A stretch of 17,450 nt of DNA from Methylococcaceae bacterium UBA1147 (GTDB lineage: Bacteria; Pseudomonadota; Gammaproteobacteria; Methylococcales; UBA1147): the NCBI GenBank assembly GCA_002311315.1, contig DBZZ01000078.1, positions 5,689-23,138 of the forward strand, in the 5' to 3' direction. Of this stretch, positions 7,279 to 14,714 are shown in pieces (the first letter of the stretch is position 1; every line of letters begins with the position of its first letter). Below the pieces are notes generated by a model that did no database searches, was not told the origin of the DNA, and saw only the letters and a list, made by a program, of their open reading frames with translations. The translations under genes and the position numbers were made by a program.

Positions 7279-8619
7279 TCAATTCGACAGGGTTCTGTAC
7301 AGGTTCAAGTAATCTTCGGAAATCTTAATGTCGCTTTCGCGCAGTTCATTAATCTTACGATGGGCGTGGAGGACTGTTGTGTGATCTCTGCCGCCAAAAG
7401 CGCGACCGATTTCAGGAAGGCTGTGATTGGTCAGTTCCTTGGCCAGAGTCATGGCGATCTGCCTTGGTCTGGCAATGGATCGAGATCGTTTTGGGGAGAG
7501 TAGGTCAGATACACGGATTTTGTAATAGTCTGCTGTAGTCTTGATTATATTTTCGATGCCGATCGATTTATCTTGCAAGGCAATCAGGTCGCGCAGGGCC
7601 TCTTTGGCAAATTCCAGGGTGATTGGTTGTCCCGTGAAATGGGCGTTCGCGATAACCCGTCGCAGTGCGCCCTCGAGCTCCCGAACGTTGGAGCGGATTC
7701 GTTTGCCGATAAAGAAGGCGACTTCATCTGCCAGCATGTTTCCGGACTGGATTGCCTTGTTTTTGAGAATCGCCACGCGGGTTTCTAGGTCGGGCGGTTC
7801 AATGGCGATGGGGAGGCCCCAGCCAAATCTTGATTTTAGTCGTTCTTCCAGTCCATCGATTTCCTTGGGATAGCGGTCACAGGTCAAAACGATCTGGTGC
7901 TTATTTTCCAGCAGGGTATTGAAGGTGTGGAAAAATTCTTCCTGTGATCGTTCCTTCCCGGCAAAAAACTGGATGTCATCAACCAGCAGAGCATCCAAGG
8001 AACGGTAATTTTTCTTGAATGTGTCGATGGTGTTGTGTTGCAGGGCTTTTACCATCTCCGAAACGAAACGTTCCGAATGCAGGTAGCTGATTTTTGCCGT
8101 CGGGTTGTTCTTCTGTATCATGTTGCCGATGGCATGCATCAGATGGGTTTTGCCCAGTCCTACACCGCCGTAAATGAACAGGGGGTTGTAGGCCCCGCCA
8201 ACATTTTCTGCAACTTGGATTGAGGCGGCTTTGGCCAGCTGATTGGATTTGCCGACAACAAAATTGTCAAAGGTGAAAGAGGTATTCAGATTCGCTGGAA
8301 TTTTCTTTTTCGCCGAGGAAATCCGCGACAGGGCAGGGCGGCGGGGCTTGCTCCAGTTTGGTGGCCTCGGCGAAATCAGGGAGCCGATTTCGAGTTTTAC
8401 ATCCCAGGAATGACTGGTTGCTGAGGAGCGGAGTGCGTTTTCGATTTTAGAAAGGTAGTGCTCTTTGACCCATTCAAGAACGAAGCGGTTCGGTGCTAGC
8501 AGCTTCAGTACGGATGAGTTTTCTTCTACGGCTTGTAGAGGTCTTATCCACGTATTGAACTGCTGATCAGGTATTTCACCTTCCAGTTTCTTGATGCAAT
8601 AATTCCAAGTTGAACTCAT
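7279..8619 (-). CDS. dnaA: Chromosomal replication initiator protein DnaA
   Basis: AAA+ ATPase that binds DnaA boxes, melts oriC and recruits DnaB. The 446-residue protein shows domain I (residues 1-80, with FNTWIRPL), a short basic linker, the AAA+ domain with Walker A GGVGLGKT (151-158), Walker B LLVDD (211-215), sensor I in VLTCDRYP (245-251) and the LKSRFGWGL box VII arginine (about 264), and the C-terminal DNA-binding domain with the signature around RDHTTVLHAHRKI (411-423). It is slightly shorter than E. coli DnaA (467), the difference being in the linker. The start ATG ends at 8619. A one-mismatch DnaA box, TTATCCACG, lies within its own 5' coding region (8544-8552). Confidence 0.98.
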   Translation of the reverse strand: MSSTWNYCIKKLEGEIPDQQFNTWIRPLQAVEENSSVLKLLAPNRFVLEWVKEHYLSKIENALRSSATSHSWDVKLEIGSLISPRPPNWSKPRRPALSRISSAKKKIPANLNTSFTFDNFVVGKSNQLAKAASIQVAENVGGAYNPLFIYGGVGLGKTHLMHAIGNMIQKNNPTAKISYLHSERFVSEMVKALQHNTIDTFKKNYRSLDALLVDDIQFFAGKERSQEEFFHTFNTLLENKHQIVLTCDRYPKEIDGLEERLKSRFGWGLPIAIEPPDLETRVAILKNKAIQSGNMLADEVAFFIGKRIRSNVRELEGALRRVIANAHFTGQPITLEFAKEALRDLIALQDKSIGIENIIKTTADYYKIRVSDLLSPKRSRSIARPRQIAMTLAKELTNHSLPEIGRAFGGRDHTTVLHAHRKINELRESDIKISEDYLNLYRTLSN

Positions 8620-8734
8620 TAAGCGAACCCTGCTTTGACCGAAACCAATGGTGAACTGTGCAACGTAGCTGGATTGCCAGGCAGTGATCCTAATCCGGAA
8701 AATGAACTACTGAATAAGGATGTGGAGCGCATTC

Positions 8735-8740
8735 ACTATA
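8735..8740 (-). promoter_or_regulatory. Possible -10 element of a dnaA promoter
   Basis: TATAGT on the minus strand, 115 bp upstream of the dnaA ATG, matches the sigma-70 -10 hexamer at five of six positions. I find no convincing -35 hexamer at 16-18 bp before it, so this is a weak call for dnaA transcription. Confidence 0.2.
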
Positions 8741-8765
8741 CCGGATCAGATACTGAACGACATCG

Positions 8766-8795
8766 TTGACACAACGTTAAAACATCCTGTAGCAT
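8766..8795 (+). promoter_or_regulatory. Probable sigma-70 promoter of the rpmH operon
   Basis: A perfect -35 hexamer TTGACA (8766-8771) is followed after 18 bp by TAGCAT (8790-8795, four of six matches to TATAAT). Transcription would start near 8802, leaving a leader of about 40 nt before rpmH. The -35 overlaps a small dyad, CGTTG-ACA-CAACG (8764-8776), which could be a regulatory overlap or chance. Confidence 0.45.
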
Positions 8796-8844
8796 TGCAT
8801 ACCTTTTGGCAACTGTTTTAATTGAATTTAAAAGGTCTTGATAA

Positions 8845-8979
8845 ATGAAAAGAACTTACCAGCCTAGCAAGATCAAACGTGCTCGGACCCACGGGTTTAG
8901 AGCAAGAATGAGTACCAAAGGCGGTCGACAGGTAATCAACGCCCGTCGGGCAAAAGGACGGGCAAGGCTGACGCCCTGA
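8845..8979 (+). CDS. rpmH: 50S ribosomal protein L34
   Basis: Small basic protein of the large ribosomal subunit. The 44-codon frame starts MKRTYQPSKIKRARTHGFRA and ends RLTP, the typical L34 pattern, with the conserved GFRARM and NARRAKGRARL segments. Start is ATG at 8845; a weak AAGG stretch lies upstream (8831-8834). It is the first gene of the plus-strand block and only 3 nt separate its stop from the rnpA start, the conserved rpmH-rnpA pairing. It diverges from dnaA across a 225-bp gap. Confidence 0.97.
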   Translation: MKRTYQPSKIKRARTHGFRARMSTKGGRQVINARRAKGRARLTP

Positions 8980-8982
8980 GTC

Positions 8983-9348
8983 TTGACGAACAATCGTCAA
9001 GGCTTTCCGCCGAGCCGAAGGCTATGTCGACAAGCAGAGTACACAGCTGTATTCAGTAAACCGGTTCGGTGTTCGACCCGTTATTTCACGCTTTTGTACA
9101 CGAGTAACCGGAAGTCCTATCCCCGGTTAGGCTTGGCTATTTCCAAAAAGATCATCCGCAAGGCGGTTGACCGGAATCGGGTCAAGCGAATGATCCGAGA
9201 AAGCTTTAGGCTGAATCAGCAGCAGCTGGGTTGTTTCGATATTGTCGTTTTGGCGAAAAGGGATACGGTAAAGCTTTTACTAGGTGGGAAAAACAAAAAC
9301 CAGAGCGGGCTCTGGAAAGCGTTGCACAGAACAACCTCTTCCCAGTGA
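8983..9348 (+). CDS. rnpA: Ribonuclease P protein component
   Basis: Protein subunit of RNase P, which with the catalytic RNA trims the 5' leader of pre-tRNA. The 121-residue basic protein has the family signature RNRVKRMIRESFR (residues 64-76) and the upstream PRLGLAISKKI segment. The start chosen is TTG at 8983: no in-frame ATG lies upstream of the conserved N-terminal block (RQGFPPSRRLCRQAEYTAVF), and this codon gives the usual length. The 3-nt spacing after rpmH implies translation coupled to L34 synthesis. The C-terminal tail after residue 100 is not conserved in the family and is unremarkable. Confidence 0.94.
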   Translation: MTNNRQGFPPSRRLCRQAEYTAVFSKPVRCSTRYFTLLYTSNRKSYPRLGLAISKKIIRKAVDRNRVKRMIRESFRLNQQQLGCFDIVVLAKRDTVKLLLGGKNKNQSGLWKALHRTTSSQ

Positions 9349-9387
9349 ACCTATCTCCAGACCCATGATGCTTGGCAGGGATTTAGC

Positions 9388-9621
9388 ATGAGAACTATCC
9401 TGATTCATCTCATCAAGACCTACCGGCTTCTACTTAGCCCGTGGGTAGGCCAGCATTGTCGTTTCCACCCAACCTGTTCTAAATACGGACTGATCGCCTT
9501 GGAGCGATTCGGAATAGTCTACGGTTGCTACCTGATAGCAAGAAGAATAATGAGATGCCATCCCTTCTGTAGTGGTGGCATCGACAACGTCCCCGAAAAA
9601 TTGGGTAATCGCAATGGATAA
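9388..9621 (+). CDS. yidD: Membrane protein insertion efficiency factor YidD
   Basis: Small inner-membrane-associated protein thought to help YidC-dependent membrane protein insertion. The 77-residue product shows the whole family pattern: amphipathic N-terminus with YRLLLSPWVGQHCRFHPTCS, the YGLIALERFG block and RRIMRCHPFCSGGIDNVPE, including the conserved cysteines. ATG at 9388 follows an AGGG stretch by about 8 nt. Its last eight bases overlap the yidC start, so yidC translation is probably coupled to it. Confidence 0.94.
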   Translation: MRTILIHLIKTYRLLLSPWVGQHCRFHPTCSKYGLIALERFGIVYGCYLIARRIMRCHPFCSGGIDNVPEKLGNRNG

Positions 9622-11287
9622 TTTAAGATTTATACTGGTTGTTACGATCGGCTTGATCATTTGGGAACTGGATAAGTATTGGGAAATAGAGTATGGGCCG
9701 CACGCCATTACGGCCGTTCAGCAGCAAGCGGATCAATTTGATGAGGACTCGGTTGACAAGTTTGCTGATCTTTCGGGGGTGTCCGGTGGAGACCTCGATG
9801 CGGACGTGGTAACTGATGGGCGAGGGCTTATCGATGATGAGCGAGACCTGTCTCCAGCGGACAAAGAAAGACAGAAAGTGGTCGTTACCACTGATGTTTT
9901 GAGGCTGGAAATCGACTCGAGTGGAACGATAGTCGTTCTTGATATGTTGGATTACCCGGTCAAGAAGGACGAACCGGACATTCCACTGAAACTTTTTGAA
10001 CAGCGAAAGCAAAACTGGTTCATTGCCCAGAGTGGCCTGAGGGCTCGCACGGGAGAGGCCCCGAATCATCACAGCACCTACCAGTTTGATCGCGACACTT
10101 ACGAATTGCAGGCGGGAGAAGAAGCTCTGCGGGTGCCGTTCAAATGGACCAATGGCGAAGGGGTCGAAGTGGTCAAGGCTTTTGTCTTAAGGCGAGGCGA
10201 CTACCGGATCCTCTTGGAACAGGAAGTCCGCAACAATTCGTCGACAGCCTGGGTGGGCGGCCAGTATGAACAGTTGCAGAGAAGTGAAGCCCACTCCGGA
10301 GACGATTCAACCTTTATCCGTACCTACACCGGCGGGGTCATCTACAGCGAAGAGGGGAAATACGAGAAAATCGATTTTGACGACATGCGCGACGGTGATC
10401 TTAGTCGAGACGTTGTTGGTGGCTGGACGGCAATGATTCAACATTACTTTCTTGCTGCCTGGATTCCGCCGAACGAGAAAAACCATTTCTATACCATTTC
10501 TTTGCCGGAAAACCGTTTCGTCATCGGTTCCTACTCTGCCCCGGTTAGAGTCAATCCAGGCAGTAGTCACATTTTCGAGTCGGTTCTTTACGCCGGGCCA
10601 AAGATCCAGAGCATCATGGAGCAGACGGCCGAAGGACTCGATTTGACCGTCGATTATGGCGTGCTGACATTCCTTGGCAAACCCATCTTCTGGTTACTGG
10701 AAAACTTCCAAGGGTACGTTATCAACTGGGGTTACGCGATCATGATGGTGACGTTGGTGATCAAGGGTATTTTCTTTCCCTTGTCGGCATCCAGTTATCG
10801 TTCGATGGCGAAGATGCGCAAGCTGCAGCCCAAGCTTCAGGCCGTCAAGGAACGCTACGAGGACGACAAACCCCGCTTCAACCAGGAAATGATGGCCATG
10901 TACAAAAAGGAAAAGGTAAACCCCCTGGGGGGCTGTTTACCGATCCTTGTCCAGATTCCTGTCTTCATATCGCTCTACTGGGTGTTGATGGAAACCGTCG
11001 AGTTGCGCCATGCACCGTTCGCTTTCTGGATCCAGGATTTGTCGGTGAAGGACCCTTACTATGTTCTTCCTCTGCTGATGGGGTTTTCGATGTGGATCCA
11101 GCAGCGCCTAAACCCGACACCGGTCGATCCGGTCCAGGCAAAGATTATGAAAATGTTTCCAATCATTTTCACCGTTTTCTTTCTCTTTTTTCCGGCGGGG
11201 CTGGTTCTGTACTGGGTATGCAACAATACGTTGGCCATTACTCAGCAGTCGTATATCACCCGCAAAATAGAGCGGGGCGAGGAATAA
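9614..11287 (+). CDS. yidC: Membrane protein insertase YidC
   Basis: Inserts and folds inner-membrane proteins with or without SecYEG. The 557-residue protein has an N-terminal membrane anchor (about residues 4-18), a short acidic linker rich in Asp/Glu (about 40-85), the large periplasmic P1 domain (about 90-330) and the conserved C-terminal insertase core beginning around residue 350, with SYRSMAKMRKLQPKLQ, NPLGGCLPILVQIPVF and the terminal FPAGLVLYWVCNNTL helix. The positively charged groove residue that is Arg366 in E. coli appears here as Lys384 in VIKGIFFPL. I start at ATG 9614 because it places the signal-anchor at the N-terminus; an upstream in-frame start at 9572 would add 14 non-conserved residues inside yidD. 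Confidence 0.96.
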   Translation: MDNLRFILVVTIGLIIWELDKYWEIEYGPHAITAVQQQADQFDEDSVDKFADLSGVSGGDLDADVVTDGRGLIDDERDLSPADKERQKVVVTTDVLRLEIDSSGTIVVLDMLDYPVKKDEPDIPLKLFEQRKQNWFIAQSGLRARTGEAPNHHSTYQFDRDTYELQAGEEALRVPFKWTNGEGVEVVKAFVLRRGDYRILLEQEVRNNSSTAWVGGQYEQLQRSEAHSGDDSTFIRTYTGGVIYSEEGKYEKIDFDDMRDGDLSRDVVGGWTAMIQHYFLAAWIPPNEKNHFYTISLPENRFVIGSYSAPVRVNPGSSHIFESVLYAGPKIQSIMEQTAEGLDLTVDYGVLTFLGKPIFWLLENFQGYVINWGYAIMMVTLVIKGIFFPLSASSYRSMAKMRKLQPKLQAVKERYEDDKPRFNQEMMAMYKKEKVNPLGGCLPILVQIPVFISLYWVLMETVELRHAPFAFWIQDLSVKDPYYVLPLLMGFSMWIQQRLNPTPVDPVQAKIMKMFPIIFTVFFLFFPAGLVLYWVCNNTLAITQQSYITRKIERGEE

Positions 11288-11339
11288 TCCTGCTCGGGAG
11301 AAACCATTCTCCCATGGGTCGGGTGACGGAGGTAAGCTG

Positions 11340-12692
11340 ATGCTGGCCCCGGCCTGTTCCGAACCCATTGCGGCCATCGCTACACCCGCAGGGAAGGGTG
11401 GAATTGGCATCGTCAGAATTTCGGGAAGTGGTATTGAATCCTTCTGTACCGCGATTCTGGGCAGGGTTCCCAAGCCCCGTTTTGCCACGTTTGCATCCTT
11501 CATTGATAGCCAGGGCAGAGCTATCGATGAAGGCATCGCCTTGTATTTTCCTTCTCCCGCGTCTTTTACCGGCGAAGATACGCTTGAACTGCAGGCACAT
11601 GGTGGTCGGGTTATCCTCGACCTTCTAATGGCTCGAGTATTGGAACTCGGTGCACGGGTTGCCAGGCCCGGGGAGTTTTCGGAACGCGCCTTTCTCAACG
11701 GGAAAATCGACCTCCTTCAGGCCGAAGCCATTGCCGATCTGATCGAGGCGACCACCGTGCAGGCAGCCCGGTCTGCACGCAATTCGATGCAGGGTAGATT
11801 CTCTACCAGGGTCAACGACCTGGTTGAAGAAGTGACCGAACTTCGGCTTTATATTGAAGCTTCGATCGATTTCTCGGATGAGGACATCGACTTTCTGGCC
11901 GACCCTGCGCTGTTGACCAGGGGGGTTCAGATTGAACATTCTATCCATGAAGTACTTAGCACCGCTCGCCAGGGCTGTTTGCTTAGGGAGGGCCTTTCAG
12001 TCGTTATTGCGGGAAAACCCAACACGGGCAAATCGAGCCTGCTGAATAAACTGGCCGGCAGGGAGGTGGCGATCGTAACCAGTGAGGCGGGTACCACGCG
12101 TGACGTGCTGCGGGAAGCGATCGAGATCGACGGTATGCCTTTGCATGTAATTGATACCGCGGGGCTGCGCAAAAGTTGCGACCGTGTTGAGGAGGAAGGA
12201 ATCCGTAGAGCCCGCGAGGAATTGGGACACGCTGACCGGATTCTTTTGATTCTGGATGCCAGCAGTCCTGAATCTGATGGCGTTCTTGAGGATTCCCTAC
12301 CCCCTAATATTGAGATTACCCGGGTTGTCAACAAGATTGACCTGACTGGCGAAGCGGCGCGGCTTGATCACACGGAGCGGGGTGCGACAATCCACCTATC
12401 GGTCAAAACGGGGGATGGACTGGATTTGCTTTACCGGCACCTGAAAGACGTGATGGGTTACGACGAGCGGACCGAGGATGTGTTTATCGCGCGTCGCAGG
12501 CATCTGGATGCCCTGGATCGTTCATTGTTCTCGATTCGGCAAGCCATCACTCGGCTGAGAGGAGCCCGGGAGCTTGAACTTGTTGCCGAGGAACTGAGGA
12601 TTGCCCAGCAATCCCTTTCAGAAATTACCGGCGAAGTCACAACCGAAGATTTGCTGGGCAGGATATTTTCCAGTTTCTGTGTTGGTAAATGA
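11340..12692 (+). CDS. mnmE: tRNA modification GTPase MnmE
   Basis: With MnmG it makes the 5-carboxymethylaminomethyl modification of wobble uridine 34 in several tRNAs. The 450-residue protein has the folate-binding N-terminal domain (PIAAIATPAGKGGIGIVRISG), a helical domain, and an inserted GTPase domain with G1 GKPNTGKS (225-232), G3 DTAG (272-275) and G4 NKID (331-334). It ends in the essential C-terminal CxGK motif as CVGK (447-450). A strong Shine-Dalgarno GGAGGT (11328-11333) lies six bases before ATG 11340. It is 52 bp after yidC, the usual order. The normal next genes (mnmG, rsmG, parA, parB) are not here. Confidence 0.97.
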   Translation: MLAPACSEPIAAIATPAGKGGIGIVRISGSGIESFCTAILGRVPKPRFATFASFIDSQGRAIDEGIALYFPSPASFTGEDTLELQAHGGRVILDLLMARVLELGARVARPGEFSERAFLNGKIDLLQAEAIADLIEATTVQAARSARNSMQGRFSTRVNDLVEEVTELRLYIEASIDFSDEDIDFLADPALLTRGVQIEHSIHEVLSTARQGCLLREGLSVVIAGKPNTGKSSLLNKLAGREVAIVTSEAGTTRDVLREAIEIDGMPLHVIDTAGLRKSCDRVEEEGIRRAREELGHADRILLILDASSPESDGVLEDSLPPNIEITRVVNKIDLTGEAARLDHTERGATIHLSVKTGDGLDLLYRHLKDVMGYDERTEDVFIARRRHLDALDRSLFSIRQAITRLRGARELELVAEELRIAQQSLSEITGEVTTEDLLGRIFSSFCVGK

Positions 12693-12773
12693 AATTCGGT
12701 GCGGTAGCCTTGGGCTATGTTGGAGAGGAGCAAGGGATTGATTCGGGCAGACAGACGGAAGTGTTCTGTTACT

Positions 12774-12804
12774 GAGGCATTCAGCAATGAATGCCTTTGT
12801 TCTT
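12774..12804 (+). terminator. Rho-independent terminator after mnmE
   Basis: A perfect 9-bp stem (AGGCATTCA at 12775-12783 with TGAATGCCT at 12788-12796) closes a GCAA tetraloop of the stable GNRA type and runs into TTTGTTCTT. It lies 82 bp after the mnmE stop and fits the end of the rpmH-to-mnmE operon. Confidence 0.7.
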
Positions 12805-12808
12805 AATC

Positions 12809-12846
12809 AAGACGTTGATGGCGAAGCCAAGCGATCAACGTTTTCC
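12809..12846 (+). terminator. Second hairpin with T-run, tandem terminator or operator
   Basis: ACGTTGAT (12812-12819) and ATCAACGT (12834-12841) are a perfect 8-bp inverted repeat, extended to 11 bp by A-T and one G-T pair, around a 14-nt loop that itself contains GGC-GAA-GCC. It runs into TTTT. It lies five bases after the first terminator and 31 bp upstream of the SRAP start. It may be a back-up terminator or a dyad operator for the SRAP gene. Confidence 0.5.
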
Positions 12847-12871
12847 CTGTTTCAGCTGACCGTCAGGAATC

Positions 12872-13573
12872 ATGTGTGGTCGATATAATATTATCCCGAA
12901 TGCGACCTGGCCCAGGGAATTTTCCTTGTCTGCAGGATCGGCGGCTCGTATCGATACGATAAAGCCGAATTACAATGTTTGCCCGTCGGCCGATGTACCC
13001 ATCGTACGCTACGACCCGGGATCCCGGCAGATGGAACTATCGCTGGCTTACTGGGGGTTGGTTCCATTCTGGTCCAAACAACGGAGCATTGCTTACAGAA
13101 TGATCAATGCTCGTGCTGAATCGGTTGCCGAAAACCCGGCGTACCGGGAAAGTTTCCGTTGGCGTCGTTGCGTGATACCCGCAAACGGGTTTTTCGAGTG
13201 GAAACGCTCAACAGGCAGCGGACCGAAACAGCCGTACCTGTTCACCCTGCAAGCCGGGACGGTTTTTGGTTTCGCCGGTCTATGGGACTGCTGGAAGGAC
13301 CCAGGGGATGACGGAAGCTTGGTATCCTGTACCATCATGACGACTCGCGCCAATTCGCTCATGCAGGACATCCACGATCGAATGCCGGTCATTCTAGCCA
13401 GGGGAAACTATTCTAAATGGCTCGATCCGGTTTTTCGGGATCCCGGGGTTCTGCTTCGCCCCTGTTCTTCGAAGCGGATGTGCGTTTCGGCCGTCAGCAC
13501 CCATGTCAATAATCCCCGGAACAACGACACTCGCTGTATCCAGCTGCTGGAAGGGCAGGGAATCCATGGCTGA
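12872..13573 (+). CDS. SRAP domain protein (YedK/HMCES family)
   Basis: SRAP proteins attach covalently to abasic sites in single-stranded DNA through Cys2, shielding replication forks. Residues of the active site are all visible in the 233-residue protein: Cys2 in MCGRYN (exposed once the initiator Met is removed), the Asn in MINARAES (Asn79), Glu109 in NGFFEW and His168 in IHDRMPV. The C-terminal VNNPRNN segment is the usual DNA-contact motif. Start ATG 12872 is fixed by the need for Cys2, with an AGGA at 12863-12866. It follows the two hairpins after mnmE and precedes an unrelated lipoprotein gene by 94 bp. Its location by the origin may be incidental. I see no SOS box just upstream. Confidence 0.93.
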   Translation: MCGRYNIIPNATWPREFSLSAGSAARIDTIKPNYNVCPSADVPIVRYDPGSRQMELSLAYWGLVPFWSKQRSIAYRMINARAESVAENPAYRESFRWRRCVIPANGFFEWKRSTGSGPKQPYLFTLQAGTVFGFAGLWDCWKDPGDDGSLVSCTIMTTRANSLMQDIHDRMPVILARGNYSKWLDPVFRDPGVLLRPCSSKRMCVSAVSTHVNNPRNNDTRCIQLLEGQGIHG

Positions 13574-13667
13574 CTTCGGCAACAATGCAACCTGCCGTGG
13601 AAATCGCCAGGTTTCAGGGTTCATTTCACAACTGAAACTTTTTGTCTTCAAGGAGGCTCTGGCTTTT

Positions 13668-14432
13668 ATGAACGATAACCCAAGAAAGCCTGCTTGCCGG
13701 TACTGCCTGGCCAGTCTGGTATTGTTCTGCATCCTCGTGGGTTGTGCGGCCGAGAGAGTTCCGGTGACCTTTGCTGCTTTTGAATCGGAAAACCTGAATG
13801 AAAAACTGGCCTCCGGCGACTATACAAGCAAGGTCGATAATTTACTGGTGATCGTTGACACATCAGCGACGATGAACAAGCGGTACCTGTACGAAGCGTT
13901 CGAAACCAATGTAACGCCCAGTCTGCTTGATGTGGAGCTGGAAATTCTCAGGCAGTTCAATCAGACCATTCCCGAGATTGAACTCAAGGCCGGGATCCGG
14001 ACCTACGGCTTTGGTTCCTGCCAGTCCTGGGGCTTTACGGTAGAGCGGCTCAAGATCGGGCCCTACAAAAAAGAATCGTTCGACCAAGCACTGGATTCCA
14101 TCGAATGTGCCGGAGGCGGGTCGCCGCTGGATTATGCGCTGGAGCAAGCGTCGGTGGACATGGAATCGCTTGAGGGACAAACGGCCATCATCGTGCTCAG
14201 TGATGGGGCAGGGAGACTCGACAAGGACGCGTACTGGGCTCTAGATGAACTGAAGAAAGCGCATCCGGATCGGGTTTGCGTGCATACCATTTCCCTTGGG
14301 AAAGACAGGGGTATGCTTGCCGGCGCCGGCAAGTGCGGATATGCAGCAACCGCCGAAGCGATATCCACGGCATCTGGCATGGCTGAATTCGTGGAAAAAG
14401 TTTTTCTGAAGAGCAACAGGCGGCGTTTTTGA
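13668..14432 (+). CDS. von Willebrand factor A domain lipoprotein
   Basis: Predicted exported lipoprotein of 254 residues. The N-terminus is basic (residues 1-11), then hydrophobic, and ends in a lipobox LVGC with the acylated Cys26; Ala at +2 argues against inner-membrane retention, so an outer-membrane location is likely. The rest is one vWA domain: VIVDTSATM carries the metal-site motif as D-T-S-A-T (64-68), a GGGSPLD loop follows (149-155), and VLSDG has the second Asp (179). Such domains bind proteins through a divalent metal. An AGGAGG (13651-13656) before ATG 13668 selects this start over an in-frame ATG at 13503 inside the SRAP gene. The partner and function are unknown. Confidence 0.85.
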   Translation: MNDNPRKPACRYCLASLVLFCILVGCAAERVPVTFAAFESENLNEKLASGDYTSKVDNLLVIVDTSATMNKRYLYEAFETNVTPSLLDVELEILRQFNQTIPEIELKAGIRTYGFGSCQSWGFTVERLKIGPYKKESFDQALDSIECAGGGSPLDYALEQASVDMESLEGQTAIIVLSDGAGRLDKDAYWALDELKKAHPDRVCVHTISLGKDRGMLAGAGKCGYAATAEAISTASGMAEFVEKVFLKSNRRRF

Positions 14433-14539
14433 ACTTAAATTGCCCGGATAGCCTGCCAGTTTTGAGTGAGGCGTAGACTAGCCTTCGAGTAAAGAGGGCG
14501 TTCTCAGCGAACGATTTTTCCTCATTCGAGAACTTCCAG

Positions 14540-14545
14540 TATAAT
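14540..14545 (+). promoter_or_regulatory. Perfect -10 hexamer upstream of the DUF2231 gene
   Basis: TATAAT at 14540-14545 is a perfect sigma-70 -10 element, but no good -35 hexamer lies 16-18 bp upstream. An imperfect inverted repeat (GTTCTC at 14500-14505 with GAGAAC at 14528-14533) covers the region where a -35 would be, as might be expected for an activated or repressed promoter. The transcript would begin about 100 nt before the DUF2231 start. Confidence 0.35.
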
Positions 14546-14648
14546 AAAGAGTTTTGAGTTTACACGGGATCGGGAAGAATCATTGGCCTAAGATTGGTTG
14601 CCAGATTTTCAGGATCTACACCGTTCTTTTTCGATAACCCAACAAATC

Positions 14649-14714
14649 ATGAAAGAATTATTTTTACCGTACTTGCTGGGGATGAAAGAATTATTTTTCC
14701 AGTACTTTCCGGGG
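14649..14714 (+). repeat. 33-bp tandem duplication at the DUF2231 start
   Basis: Two adjacent 33-bp units (14649-14681 and 14682-14714) are identical at 29 of 33 positions, the first 17 bases being the same. They encode MKELFLPYLLG and MKELFFQYFPG. All four differences change an amino acid. Each unit begins with an in-frame ATG and ends in GGGG just before the next ATG. Confidence 0.9.

Noticed and set aside
14433..14500. Terminator after the vWA lipoprotein gene
   Set aside because: AGGC/GCCT around 14470-14485 pairs only with an impossibly tight loop and no T-run follows; I see no convincing terminator.
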